A DNA stretch of 64,000 bases, from the NCBI RefSeq assembly GCF_907165205.1, contig NC_058192.1:31090001-31154000 (forward strand), given 5' to 3'. The number at the start of each line of letters is the position of its first letter. Positions within the stretch are counted from its first letter, which is position 1. Below are positions 31,305 to 42,479 of the stretch, piece after piece. The DNA comes from Coccinella septempunctata. Lineage: Eukaryota; Arthropoda; Insecta; Coleoptera; Coccinellidae. The position numbers were made by a program, and so were the translations under genes. The notes beneath the pieces are model-generated. The model did not search any database. It was not told the origin of the DNA and saw nothing but the letters and a program-made list of their open reading frames with translations.

Positions 31305-31770
31305 AATTTAAAAATATAATCTCATGAGAACTTGATTAATGCTTTGAGATAACGACGAATTTTCTTCCAGCACAAGCATAAATCAGCGTTACATCAACGG
31401 TCACTTTCATTGAACAGAGGTAATCGGGGACAATGGGGTTCTAGCAGAGCAACAGAATTTGGCGGTGATATGTGGTGACAACGGGGGCAGTGTCAGTGCC
31501 CTGTCTCAGCAATGGGTAATAAGTTGAGCTGCAGTTGTGCACCTCTTCTTCGCAAAGCGTATAGATACGAAGACTCTCCATGGCAAACGTCACGAAGAAG
31601 AGATGGTCATCTATTGAGGTATGTTCTTGTGAACGATTTTATTTCGTTCCAACTTTCTTGCCGAAATGCACTTCGGCCCGTGAATTGATTCTGAATGCAG
31701 CTTTACAGTACGTTATGTAAACGTAATCAACTCCTCTCGAAGTTTTTGTCTCTCTATATGTGTGACTCTT

Positions 31771-31806
31771 AGAACATAGATACATCTATCTATGTATCTA
31801 TGTTCT
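31771..31806. repeat. Short perfect hairpin (15-bp arms, 6-nt loop)
   Basis: AGAACATAGATACAT, CTATCT, then the inverse. The same ATGTATCTATGTTCTAAGAG tip occurs at 49864-49883. Confidence 0.85.
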
Positions 31807-31809
31807 GAG

Positions 31810-32830
31810 GTTTGACTGGGGTAATCTCCAGATTGGCTCAACCGATTTTCAGAGAACTTCGATTTTTGTAAGGGGGATTCTTCAAAAAAATGTTTCAAGC
31901 TTTAATTTTCAACGCCCAACCATTTCGCCGCTATCTTGGAAAAAGTATTCTAGTGAACAAATTTCGATCAGTAAAGTGGTCGATTATAGCTATTTTTCAA
32001 TATGAAAATTCCAAGTAGATTATCACAACTTTTTTATCAAATTTCAAAGATTAGTACAATAATTTTCCAAAAGAGCTAGGCCATATCAAACATCATAATT
32101 CCATAGCCTACTTGATAAAAGTGTCTGGGAAATACGTGCAAAGGTTATATAGTTGAATGATAAACGAAGCGACTGAAGTGATGAGAGGGCCATCTGTGTT
32201 TCAAATTTGTTTTTAAGACCCTGAGATTGGTTAAAATATTGATTTCAGGGCCATTTGCAGAAAAATAAAAAATTTGTAAGATTTCAGATGGCCATTTCGA
32301 TCAAACTTGTTTGGAATCATTCTCGTATCGACTTATGTTTATCCAGCTCGTTCTAGTTACTGAATATTGAATTTCTTGAATCTAATTACTTGGTGAAAAC
32401 CCAATATCGTTCGAAAATTATTGCATGGTGAACAACTGTGGATGAAGTTTTCAGGGCGTGAAGGCCTGAACCATAGATTAATAAAACAGGAGATAGAGCA
32501 TCTGTGGAAAAAAGCGTTTACGAAATCCTGCCATAAATATCAATTTGGATTTCTTGGGTGGGGGAAGTGGACAGGGGCGGATTAAGCATTAGAGACGGGA
32601 CATTGTGAATATTTCAATTAGTCACCAATAATTTCATATCGAATGAAAATAAAATATGTTTAAGGGAAAGGATTTTGAAGTACCTATCTTGTACCCACTA
32701 ATTATAGGGAGTTATACCTGATAATACAAAAACACTTGATGGAAAAACAATTTATTTCATCAATAATGGTATAATCTTATAGTTAGTATTGTCGATTAAA
32801 ACATAAATCTAGCCTACAAACAGATTCAAA
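31810..32830. other. No recognisable gene
   Basis: AT-rich. CATAATTCCATAGCCTACTT near 32093 resembles the TIR-internal string of the 23826-25069 element, suggesting an old tip. Confidence 0.45.
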
Positions 32831-32842
32831 ATTGTTTTCACT

Positions 32843-32902
32843 ATATATAAATAACTATATACTATATATATATATACTATATATATATATACTATATATA
32901 TA
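32843..32902. repeat. TA-rich imperfect microsatellite
   Basis: ACTATATATATATAT-type units. Positioned relative to TTCTTTTG...CAGCAATACAT as the long TA tract at 17797-17931 is. Confidence 0.85.
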
Positions 32903-32961
32903 TTCTTTTGAATGTCAGCAATACATTTTTAGTTATCAAACAATATAGCATATGTATGAGT

Positions 32962-33889
32962 CCCTAATAGCACACAACGTCCATGGGACGTACAATTCAT
33001 GTCCATTTAACGTCGGAACGTCCATGGACTTGATTTGTATGTCCTTTGGACGTCCGTTTCCGTACAGTTTTAGGACGTGCAAGATGGATATCCATTGTTA
33101 GTCCAATGTCCGTATCGGATATCCATTGGATGACCGTGTTGGACATAAAACGGACTATATGACATATGTCCGTATCATAATAGTCCCTGACCGACTTAAT
33201 ACAGGCAATGTAAAAAATATTTCCTTACTGGATATCCATTAGGTGTCCGTGATGAACATAGTACGGACCATATAACTTATACATATATATTACATGGTCC
33301 GTATAACGTCCATGACGGACACATATTGGATATCCGGTAGGGACATCTTTTGAATGTCCTCACCGGATATTCACTAGGAGTCCGTAATGGACGTAATATG
33401 GACCAAATAACATGTATATATTACATGGTCCGTATAACGTCCATCACGGACACCTAGTGGATATGCGGTAGGGACATCTTTTGAATGTCCATACCGGATA
33501 TTCACTAGGAGTCCGTAATGGACGTAATATGGACCAAATTACATATACACATTACATGGTCCGTATAACGTCCATCACGGATACCTAGTGGTAACATCTG
33601 CGTCTGAGTGTAAGACATTGGGTTATAAGACATTAAAATTCCAATAAATAGAATAGCCAACGTCGTGATAAATTTTTGTACCGTTGAGATAGCTAATGAT
33701 GGTCCCAACGGGATATCCATTGGACGTCCGCGATGGACGTCCGAATTTGGTTCAAAGTTGTTACATTTGTACGTCCCTCGGATGTCCATAGAACGTCCAT
33801 TGTACCAGAAATGGACGTCCCATGGATGTCCGTAATGTCCGAAGAGGACGTCCTATGGATGTCCATAGGACTACTTTGTGCTATTAGGG
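32962..33889. mobile_element. 928-bp MITE with 13-bp TIRs and internal tandem repeats
   Basis: CCCTAATAGCACA at the left end and its inverse at 33877-33889. Flanked by GT on both sides (32960-32961, 33890-33891). The paralogous locus at 23189-23204 lacks the insert and reads TATGAGTTTTAGCA, which defines both ends and the 2-bp duplication. The interior is dominated by ACGTCC/GGACGT, GTCCAT and GGATATCC-type words in both orientations. No supported coding sequence. Family unknown to me. Confidence 0.85.
33286..33600 (+). repeat. 131-bp tandem repeat, about 2.3 units
   Basis: TTACATGGTCCGTATAACGT recurs at 33290, 33421 and 33552, and the two complete units match closely throughout. Confidence 0.9.
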
Positions 33890-34418
33890 GTTTTAGCAAA
33901 GGTTAGTGTAACGGGATACCATACAATTTAGAGTATGATACAAGAGCTTAGGGAAAAACCTCAGTAAAAAAACCCTGTCTCCCCGTGAGAAGTGTAGTGA
34001 TGACAAATTTGTTTACAGAATAAGCTTTTAATACTGAAGGGCTTCCTTTCCATTGACATACAAATTTCTTTATCCCCTTTCCATTTCAAAATAATATCTG
34101 AAACAAAGAAACAGAGCAGAAAACGAGAAAAAAGGCGAATAATAAAGCCTTCATCCAAACTTATTTCAAGACTTGATGATGACTGAAGAAAAAAAAAATC
34201 ATAGGTACATAACTTGTTTTTCAATTGCATTGGGAGGGATATCATCTCTGCGTCAAAAATCTTCTGCTGATCTTGGTGGAGGATCACCCTCGTCGTTAGA
34301 AATGCCCTCAGTACTCAAATTAATAATAGCCAAATCTTGCTTTTGACTGGGAGGGCCTTTCGACCAGGTCCAGTCTTCCAAGTGATGATTCTTCTATTCT
34401 TCAGTTGTTCGAGAAACG

Positions 34419-37400
34419 CTACAGGACCATTATATTGGGGAAACATCTCCCATAGATATACCAGTGATTATTCAATAGAAAATTGAAAAAACGGGGAAGA
34501 AATTCAAAAAAGTTCTGACACTTTATTGACAATTTGTTATAAAAATTTCTCTTGCTATGACTTTTATCAAACACGTTCTTATAATGATGGTGAATTCTCA
34601 GATCGATATATGTGGAAGCAACTAATTTGATTAAATTGGTAAAATGGGAATCTAAGGCAGTTTGTTCCTTGAAATGGTCTTTCAAACAGATTTTGATGAT
34701 TAAAAAAGTTTTGTAACACTTGTGTTAGTAATGCACCAATATTTGTGGGAACATTTCTGCTGAGCGTATGCTGTAAATGTTTTTCTGCAGAATTACATCC
34801 TCTGAGGGATAGGTTAAAGAATTTTGTCTTTCTTTTTGGTGAATAAATGAGATTAAATAATCAGCCCTATCACCTACAAGACCCCCAATGCACTCTTCAC
34901 ATTTTAAACGTCGCATGATTTTATATACAACAAATCCGGATATATATATAATTACTGCTTCTTTGTATTCAGACAAACTTGTACATAAATTTTGCGAAAA
35001 GTTGTAAACGTGTTATGATATTTTCGTCCTCTTCTTCAGCGATCCTTTCCCTGCCACATGATTTATTAATTACTACATATGGTTGCATAACCGAAATCAT
35101 TTCTAATGGTATACAATTACCCATAAAAGAATCCCTTAATTCTAGGTGGAGCATCATTTTTTTATAGGCAGATTTGAACTGAATAGACGTAGGATTATTG
35201 TTATAACCCCCCATAGATCTAATCAAGCCGAAAAATAATTCCACATGATCTTGGCTCAGTTTATATGTTGGAATATACACTAATAAATTTGTTACAACCA
35301 ATTGTTTGTACAAATTCTTTATAGTTCATGTCCATGCTGATTTAATATTAATAAAATTCACAGGGAATTGGACAATAGTTTATTCTCAAAGTACTTATAA
35401 CATCGCCGACGTTTCGGAACGGTTCGTTCCTTTTTCAAGGCTCGTTATATTAAGTTTGAAAATTTTGAAAACAATTCATTCGAATACTACTCAAATTAGG
35501 AGTCCCCCGATCTGAGGAAACATGCAGTGATACTTTTATTCGGCTGTCGAGTCGAACACGAAAGAGACAAATGTTTCAAACTTTCGATACAAAATAAAAA
35601 TCCAAGAATGCCCATCCTTCTTCTACTTTCGATGAGAGGTTTGTTATCTGCTAATTTCAACGATTTCAAATAATATGAGGTTTCTGTTAAAGTGTTTTCA
35701 ATGTACTCATAACTTTTTGCATTCAAAGGCTCTTTATAATATTTCTGATGCATATTCCTTGAATTGAGAGTATCGAACAAATTATTTATTATTCTGATGA
35801 ATTTAACGGTAGCTGCAGAACCTTTGAATTCTTCGATCTTTAAGGTTTCATTCAAGAATTCTAACGCATGTGCTACAGAGCCACTGAATAGTTGCGTTGC
35901 CAGTCGAACTTTCATCTTTTGATTTTTATACAACACATGTGATTTTCTTAATTTATTGCTCAAATGAACACCTTCCTTCTGCTGAAGTTCATTTAATTTT
36001 AAAATATACTCCCACTTAATCTTTTCACCATTTTCATCTATTAAATTTTTTTTTCCCCTGAAGTATTTCGTATTAATTTGATCATGTGACAGGGATCAAA
36101 GAATACCGCTATTTCTCGCCGTGAAGTAGGATCAATAAATGTAGATTTCAAATTATTAGTAGCCAAATCACAACCTAATCCTTTTGCCATCGTTACATTA
36201 TTTGCTGCTCCATCAAATGTTATCGATGTAACGAATATAACCGTTTCATGTATGAAATCAAGACACTGAACAATTAAATTTTGCTTTTGTATACCCGTTA
36301 AACTATCGATCAAAAAATACCCTAAAGGAAGCTTCCAGGATTGGTTAATGCATACAAGCATGAAAACATATGCCTCCTTAGCAACAGCATTGTAATCGTT
36401 TTGACTTTCAATTCCAAAGTCTACATGGCCATGAGTTTTTTTTCATCCCACTGAACTTGCTGAGGGATCGCCATTTCGTCTATAGTTATATTGCAAATCA
36501 ATTCATAAGAGGTGTTTCGAACTTTCAGTTTTAGCAAGTGAAATATTTCTGATGTGAAACCTGTCTCCCCATTCAAATTTTTATACCACCTCGAGAGCGT
36601 TTTCGGGTGGGGAAGAGCAGAATTAAAAGTTCTTCTTACAAAATTGTAGGCTTTAACCGAGTAGTAATGAAGAGTGAGGGCGAATTGTTTGAGTTCATTG
36701 CCGTATTTCCCTGTTTTATTCAACTGTCTTTGAAGAAATTCTTCATTGGGTCCTATTTGTCTTAGCATCTCCAAACTTTCATTTTGAATTTTTCCTTTTA
36801 AGGAATTGATGACAGCTTGTAGGGTGGCAACTCTTTTTTTGAAATATTCTCGGCTCACTCTGAGTCTCTTTATCGTCTTTCTGGCTTTCATCAGCTGCTT
36901 TTTTAATTACTCTTCTCTGCTAGTTCGTTTCTGCAACAAAATTTCAAATGGAATTTAACTTGAGAAAAATAAGAAACTTTATAACAGAGGAGGTGCATGT
37001 AAGTTCAAAGCCGATCGAATGGGTGATGACAAAACGCGATTCGTTAGCAGGGGCGTAAGATAGACAACGTTTGAAGTTATACAGAAAATAATTTAAAATT
37101 TTGAGCAAAAACGTTGATTATCTGATTACTATGCCATTGGACATGCTGAAGATAATTTAACGAGTTAGTAGATTGGAAGTAAATTATTCAAATTCATTAC
37201 ACGGTACATTCTTATGAAAGCTACGCAATGCGTAGCGTTTGGCGATACTTTTTTTTGAACTTTTATAGCTATGTATCTTACTTGTTTTCTCCTCGTACTA
37301 TAAGGTGTTTCCACTTCTTCGAATTCTGAACTGCAATTCATTTCTGGTGGCAGATCGATATTGTTCACAATTTCTTCACAAACCCCAGTACCGCTGAGAG

Positions 37401-37800
37401 GTCTAGCACACATTCTATAGAAATATGAGATTGTTAAAGCATTCAGAATCTCGTTTTTTTGTTCATCTTAGAATCTATGGAGGTTTATACAAAAAGGCAT
37501 GATATATTATAAAAATTAGCTAATCTGCCAAATTTCAAGAAGTTCATGAAAGATCGCTTACAAGATTACAAACAAATTGACATCTAGACAAGAAAGCGAA
37601 GTCGTTAAGAGTGGTAAAATATCTTACCTCACTCGGAACGGCATCTTTTTTCAAATTCACAGCAAAAGGCGATTTCTCCAAATCATATGCCGCTTTACTA
37701 AAGTGCAAATTGCAAATACTAGAGTAAGTATATATTTCTGTCTTTTCAAGACCCAGTGCAACTCTCCACTGCTCTCGTCTTATCTCATTTTTGGGAAAAC
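34419..37800 (-). pseudogene. P-element/THAP9-like transposase
   Basis: Minus-strand gene in pieces. 37800-37544: second part of a THAP zinc finger (FPKNEIRREQWRVAL, SICNLHF, KKDAVPS), preceded by a plausible splice acceptor TTTTAG. 37413-37165: a linker exon. 36891-36421: coiled-coil-like segment then LPHPKTLSRWYKNLNGETG and ICNITIDEMAIPQQV. 36440-36041: FGIESQNDYNAVAKEAYVFM and SITFDGAANNV, DPCHMIKLIRN (RNase H-like core). 35990-35496: SGSVAHALEFLNE and GFLFCIESLKHL. 35313-34725: KLSQDHVELFFGLIRSMGGY, YISGFVVYKI, CEECIGGL. 34685-34419: C-terminus. Frameshifts fall in A-runs at about 36440 and 36050; others near 34975 and a stop near 34722; an insertion lies at about 35320-35495. The first THAP Cys pair is not found. 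Inactive. Confidence 0.8.
35320..35495. other. Insertion inside the P-like transposase gene
   Basis: Separates two adjacent coding blocks of the transposase. It contains ACATCGCCGACGTTTCGGAA and TCCTTTTTCAAGGCTCG, words that often occur in Penelope-associated noncoding ends. Identity unproven; limits set only by the flanking coding blocks. Confidence 0.4.
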
Positions 37801-37828
37801 TAAAATTCAAAACAATTATTTCAACGCT

Positions 37829-37912
<84 letters not shown>

Positions 37913-37970
37913 AGCGTTGAAATAATTGTTTTGAATTTTAGTTTTCCCAAAAATGAGATAAGACGAGAGC
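37771..37970. repeat. TA-cored palindrome, perfect 60-bp arms
   Basis: 37771-37830 and 37911-37970 are exact reverse complements around a pure TA tract (37831-37910). The left arm includes the first bases of the THAP exon and its upstream acceptor, so the right arm is an inverted duplicate of coding DNA. Confidence 0.97.
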
Positions 37971-37993
37971 AACATATATATATATATGTTGGG

Positions 37994-38035
<42 letters not shown>

Positions 38036-38042
38036 CCCAACA
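37971..38042. repeat. Two further TA-cored hairpins
   Basis: AACA, TA repeats, TGTT at about 37971-37990; then TGTTGGGATTAT (37987-37998) and its inverse (38031-38042) around a second TA tract. They follow the 60-bp-arm palindrome directly. Confidence 0.95.
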
Positions 38043-39812
38043 TTTCTATACTCCATTCACTTTTATTTTAGCACTCGGTTGGCCATGGAAATTTGACACA
38101 TTTCACACTGTATAGTACAAAAATGTGGGGTTATGAAGCATGTCAAAATATTTATATATATATATATATATATATATAATCATTATCCCAAATTACCTTT
38201 CGGTTTATGGGTTTTAAATCAACGCTATGTTGCCCGTTCTACGTAAATGTTTCTGTTATTACGTATTTTATCACAATGTCGAATCTCTTCGGAAAATATG
38301 TGACGAACATAATTGAAGTTTATACAAACTGATTAAAGGCATACCAAATCCAATTATTTGCATGGAAAATACATGAGATCAGTATAATATCAATATCATA
38401 ATATCCACTAGCTTGAGGAGAGTTAATTTTCGTTATCTTCTTTGGCTTAAATCATTTGTAGATTTCAAAAATATTAACCCGAAGATGAAATGCATATGAT
38501 GCAGTGGTTGGGAATGGGTATCTCCCGAAGGAATTAACAGATAATTACAAGAATGTTAAATTCTTCAACAAAAATCATCTTGCATCAATATAAGTAAAAG
38601 TAATTGAAGGAAGTTTCATGTTAAGATGAACTTCACCCTTGAACAAAAATTTCACATGAATAAAAAAGTAACAGGGCAACTTGCGCGTATATGGGGCTAT
38701 TCATCTTAATACGTTGATGTAATAATAATTAGGTATTTATTAGTACCTAAAGACATTTACATTGTATAGGACAAGTCAAATGAAAAATAGAAAAATCCAT
38801 TTTAGGGAACTTATTCTCCGATGACATTTATCGAAAATCATGTAGTAAACTTTTCGCATTGATTCACACCACTTTTTTGGGTCTCCCAATAGAAGGAAAT
38901 TCTTTGTCATACTCTTCATTCACAATCTTTCTGATTGTGGAAATATCCAGCTGAAATATAAGTCGTTTCGATTCAGATGAAACATTATATAAATTCTCTT
39001 ACATTGAATATGTTCGCTACCGTCTGACGTATTGTGGATTTTAGAATATCAGGGTACAACTATTTGAATGAGCGGACCTGAATTCTAAATAGCACATCCT
39101 GAAACCCTGTCTCTTTCTTCCATCACTCTCGGCATTTTCGTAATAAAAATTGATATTAGTTGTGGCAACGGCGTTATGACATTAACGACATTTCATGAGT
39201 GCCAATCTAACTTCGTTCTAGTTACAAAAACTTGAGAAAATTATTTCATGGCCAACCGACTGCTAAAATAAATTTGAATGAAGTATATGTATAAATCATT
39301 AGAAAGCAATCAAAAAGAATTCGGCCCTGGAGTCCCCTGACTCCCTCCCCTAATTTCATGATATGATGTACTTAAACAAGAATAAAATATCAAAAACTTA
39401 CCGGAATGAGTGAATCGCTTTCCTGTCTCGTGCACAAATTGCACTTTTATAGTAAATACAGTCTTTCACGGCACATCGTGGCATATTTTCCAAAATATTA
39501 CGACGTAAACGATTGAAATAATATTTTGACAATTACAAAAACACACGCCGTCTTAAAAATTTAAACGCGATTAGGAGGGGAATACAAGGAAAAATTAATT
39601 TCATTGGGGGTTTCTTGGAGTGGGAATTTTGAGAAAAATGAACAGTCTGGAAAATAGAATATGCTCGATCTATTAAATCTATGGCCTGAACCATGAGCAG
39701 TGAACAATTTACTGCAAGCCAATTGAGAACTTTTCATCCACCTAAATTGTTGTATGCAGAAAAAGCATCCCTTGCATGAGGGGTCTATTTAGGGGAATTT
39801 GTAACATTTATA
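38043..39812. other. No recognisable gene
   Basis: AT-rich. A short TA tract lies at 38152-38178. No supported coding sequence. Confidence 0.5.
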
Positions 39813-39817
39813 CCACC

Positions 39818-40009
39818 TGTACGAATTTTTAAAAGTTTATAAAGTAAGTAAAATACGATTTTTACAATTATTTATTTTCCTGCCTTTTTTGAAAATCAAT
39901 CAAAAAATTACAACTTTTTTCCCAGACTACTTTTTAAATACATAAAAATATCATTAATATCAAGTAATGAAATAAAACATAAAAATGCGTCATCGAAATG
40001 GCTTCAACA
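39818..40009 (-). repeat. 3' LTR of the BEL/Pao element (192 bp)
   Basis: On the minus strand starts TGTTGAAGCCATTTCGATGA and ends in ACA. It is 33 bp longer than the other LTR because of one indel around 39880-39917. A purine-rich GGTTGGTGGAGAA precedes it and can be the polypurine tract. Confidence 0.85.
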
Positions 40010-40038
40010 TTCTCCACCAACCGGAATGAATGATTTTC

Positions 40039-40555
40039 TTAATTATCAGAATTTTCTTTGGTGGTCAGGACACAGAGCTTGCTTACTGGCCTAGTGAACT
40101 CCCCATTCTTTGTCAAAATGGGGACGACCCTTATTATGCCATCTCTACCAGGATGCAGCCTCAAAACTTTTCCTAACATCTCATCGTTTCGTGGTGCCTT
40201 TTCATTCACTACTAAAACAATATCTCCAACTTTGATGGATTCAGGTGTAAAAAACCATTTCTGCCTTTTCAGAAGTGTAGATCTATATTCTAGAATCCAA
40301 CATTTCCAGAAGTAATCTGCAAGAGCTTGAGCAAATCTCCATTGTTTCCTACAGTCAAAATCTCCAGTGAATTCTCCGATATTCTTAACGTTTTCAGGTT
40401 TCAATAATAAGAAATGATTAGGTGTTATCGATTCTAGTTCGTCTGGGTCTATGGGAACATGAGTCAGTGATATTGAGTTGAGTGTATACTCGGCTTCTGC
40501 TAACAATGTTGATAAAACTTCTTCTTTGGGATTTTTGACATAAATACAATTTTAA
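40039..40555 (-). pseudogene. BEL/Pao integrase C-terminal domain
   Basis: The minus strand reads AEAEYTLNSISLTHVPIDPD, DELESITPNHFLLLKPE, then QWRFAQALADYFWKCWILEY and GDIVLVVNEKAPRN, GKVLRLHPGRDGIIRVVPIL, FTRPVSKLCVL and a stop at 40039. This is the region after the catalytic Glu of BEL/Pao integrases, complete to its end. It is joined upstream to gag through a deletion and a short hairpin, in a different frame, so it is not translated with gag. Confidence 0.85.
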
Positions 40556-40571
40556 GAGAAGGTCGATCAAA

Positions 40572-40602
40572 AAGAGCGAAAGTTGTGACAACTTTCGCTC
40601 TT
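40572..40602. repeat. Perfect hairpin at the gag-integrase deletion junction
   Basis: AAGAGCGAAAGTTGT (40572-40586), one central G, and the exact inverse (40588-40602). Confidence 0.9.
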
Positions 40603-42274
40603 CTTTGCTCGGTCTTCGAAGAACAACGGCTGCTACTCTCAGAAGAACAGATTGCTTCTCTGTTGACAGCTTGCCACAGAAGGATGAATTTTCGTGGGCC
40701 AACGTTTCTTCATTCGGAGGTACCGCCAGGTGAACCAAATAATGATGTTTTCCAGAACATCCGTTTACGCCACATCTCCTCTTCTTATAACAGCGTTTAT
40801 AACTATGTCCTAAACATAAACAAGAAAAGCATAATTTCAGGTCTGAAACAACTTTTCTGCGTGCTACAATTGTTTTTTCGAGGAATGTTTTACAATTCCC
40901 CACATTATGTCCGTCTTCTTTACAGACTGCACATGATTTTTTGTCGAAAATTTTGTCAGACTTATTTTTCAAAGAGAAAATTGTTTCTTTTTTGAAGTTC
41001 ACCTTTGATTTTGAAATTGGATTTGAAATCGATGCCACTGCACCTATTTCATTCTAATACCATGCCGCGAAGTCTTCTAACGAAGTTGGTAATCCCTCTT
41101 TGTCACTTTGCAACTTGCACTTACCCCAATTGTACTTCTGTATCGGTGCAAGCTTCTGTTCAATTATTGCCATGAGTTCTGGATTGAACAAATACAATGT
41201 GCAATTAATATTTCTCATAGTCGTAACTAAATTATTGATAGCATTCGAAAATGCAATGCAAACATCTAATTTATCTTCTTTGACAAACCCAAATTTCTTA
41301 ACCTTTTCCATTAAACTCAATATTATGTAATCAGCCCTGGCAAAGTTCATTTCTAACATTTTCTTAATTTTGCTCACATTTTCAGGTGAACTCAAAAGTG
41401 GTTTGATAGTTTCATGTGCTTTGCTTTTCAAACTCCCATCCAACCTCAATAAATTATCGTAATCATTCAAACCATAAAACTCAGAAGATCTCTTAAATTC
41501 ACTAAAGAAAAGAGGCCACTCTGTGAGCTCTCCTGAAAACAAAGGTAACTCTCTCAGTTTTTGACGTTCTAGTATTTTTGTTACATTTTCTGTGTTTTTA
41601 AAGCATTGTTCTACTATATTTAAAATAGCATCATATCTCTCTTCAAACTTTCCTTCCCAAGGAAAGACCGGATCTGGCTTCCTTTCAGAATTTGCCACTC
41701 GGTCAGAATCACATTTACGTTTCCAATTTCTCACCTGATCTTGATCTCTATACATACTTCTTTCAGACATATTGCCTTGTGAACCATCATCAGTGACACC
41801 TTCCTCTTCGAGCATTTTCATCTTCAGTTCCAATTCTTTTTTGCTTTGAATCATTCACAATCGTTCCATGCACTCCTTATTTTCAAACCTTTCTTTCAAT
41901 CGTAGAGCTTCCATTTCCAAATTCAGTCTTGACGTAGTGCTTCTTACTTTTGATTTATTTCTTTTTGAACCATAGTTTGAATACGTATGATCCACATATT
42001 TACTCCCTTCATGATTGTTTTCTATTTTCTTCTGAACTACAGAACATTTTTCTAACAATGGATCCAATGGACTCACCACCAACTGATTCAAATCAACAGA
42101 TTTTGCCCTTTCAGCTTCATAATTCTGGCCATTCCTAGACAACATTTTATCACTCATGTTCCCCGAGACCAGTCCGCTCTTGCCAACATCTGCATCTAAT
42201 CGAATCGGTGGAATACCCTTGTTTACTCTCAAACTTCTTCGAAGTGCTGCTTCTCCATGTTCTTTCTTCTCCAT
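40603..42274 (-). pseudogene. BEL/Pao gag with two in-frame stops
   Basis: From ATG 42274 (MEKKEHGEAALRRSLRVNKG) the same frame continues through a TGA at 41855-41857 and a stop at 41054-41056 to the deletion junction near 40600. It carries the BEL/Pao gag core (KLRELPLFSGELTEWPLFFS, YDNLLRLDGSLKSKAHETI) and, at 40930-40790, CCHC knuckles (CAVCKEDGHNVGNC, CFSCLCLGHSYKRC, CGVNGCSGKHHYLVH). About 560 codons if the stops are ignored. The amino-terminal 120 residues are charged and coiled-coil-like. The two isolated stops in an otherwise unshifted frame suggest a modest age. Confidence 0.85.
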
Positions 42275-42315
42275 AGCGCAGTTCAATATACATTTTACGA
42301 AGGACCACAATAAAC

Positions 42316-42474
42316 TGTTAGAATTTTTAACAGTTTATAAAGCAAGTAAAATACGATTTTTACAATTATTTATTTTCCTGCCTTTCCCAGACTTCTTTTT
42401 AAATACATAAAAATATCATCAATATCAAGTAATGAAATGAATTATAAAAATGCGTCATCGAAATGGCTTCAACA
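42316..42474 (-). repeat. 5' LTR of the BEL/Pao element (159 bp)
   Basis: Matches 39818-40009 apart from the indel and a few substitutions; ends TTCTAACA on the minus strand. Confidence 0.85.
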
Positions 42475-42479
42475 CCACC

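Larger units (their letters stand above)
32903..38042 (-). mobile_element. P-like (THAP) DNA transposon relic
   Basis: Contains a 3' noncoding part (32903-34400, interrupted by a 928-bp MITE) and a broken P-type transposase gene on the minus strand. The 3' part is paralogous to 17932-17971 plus 23182-23818. No terminal inverted repeat was identified; the 5' end is lost in TA-cored palindromes at 37771-38042. Confidence 0.75.
39818..42474 (-). mobile_element. BEL/Pao element, internally deleted, with both LTRs
   Basis: LTRs at 39818-40009 and 42316-42474, flanked by the 5-bp duplication CCACC (39813-39817 and 42475-42479), as expected of BEL/Pao integration. The interior encodes gag and the integrase C-terminus only; protease, RT, RNase H and the integrase core are deleted. 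Total 2,657 bp. Confidence 0.9.

Noticed and set aside
33505..33899. Open frames on the minus strand of the 928-bp MITE
   Set aside because: They consist of translated ACGTCC/ATGGAC-type repeats (MDIRGT, MDIHRT words) and have no independent support.
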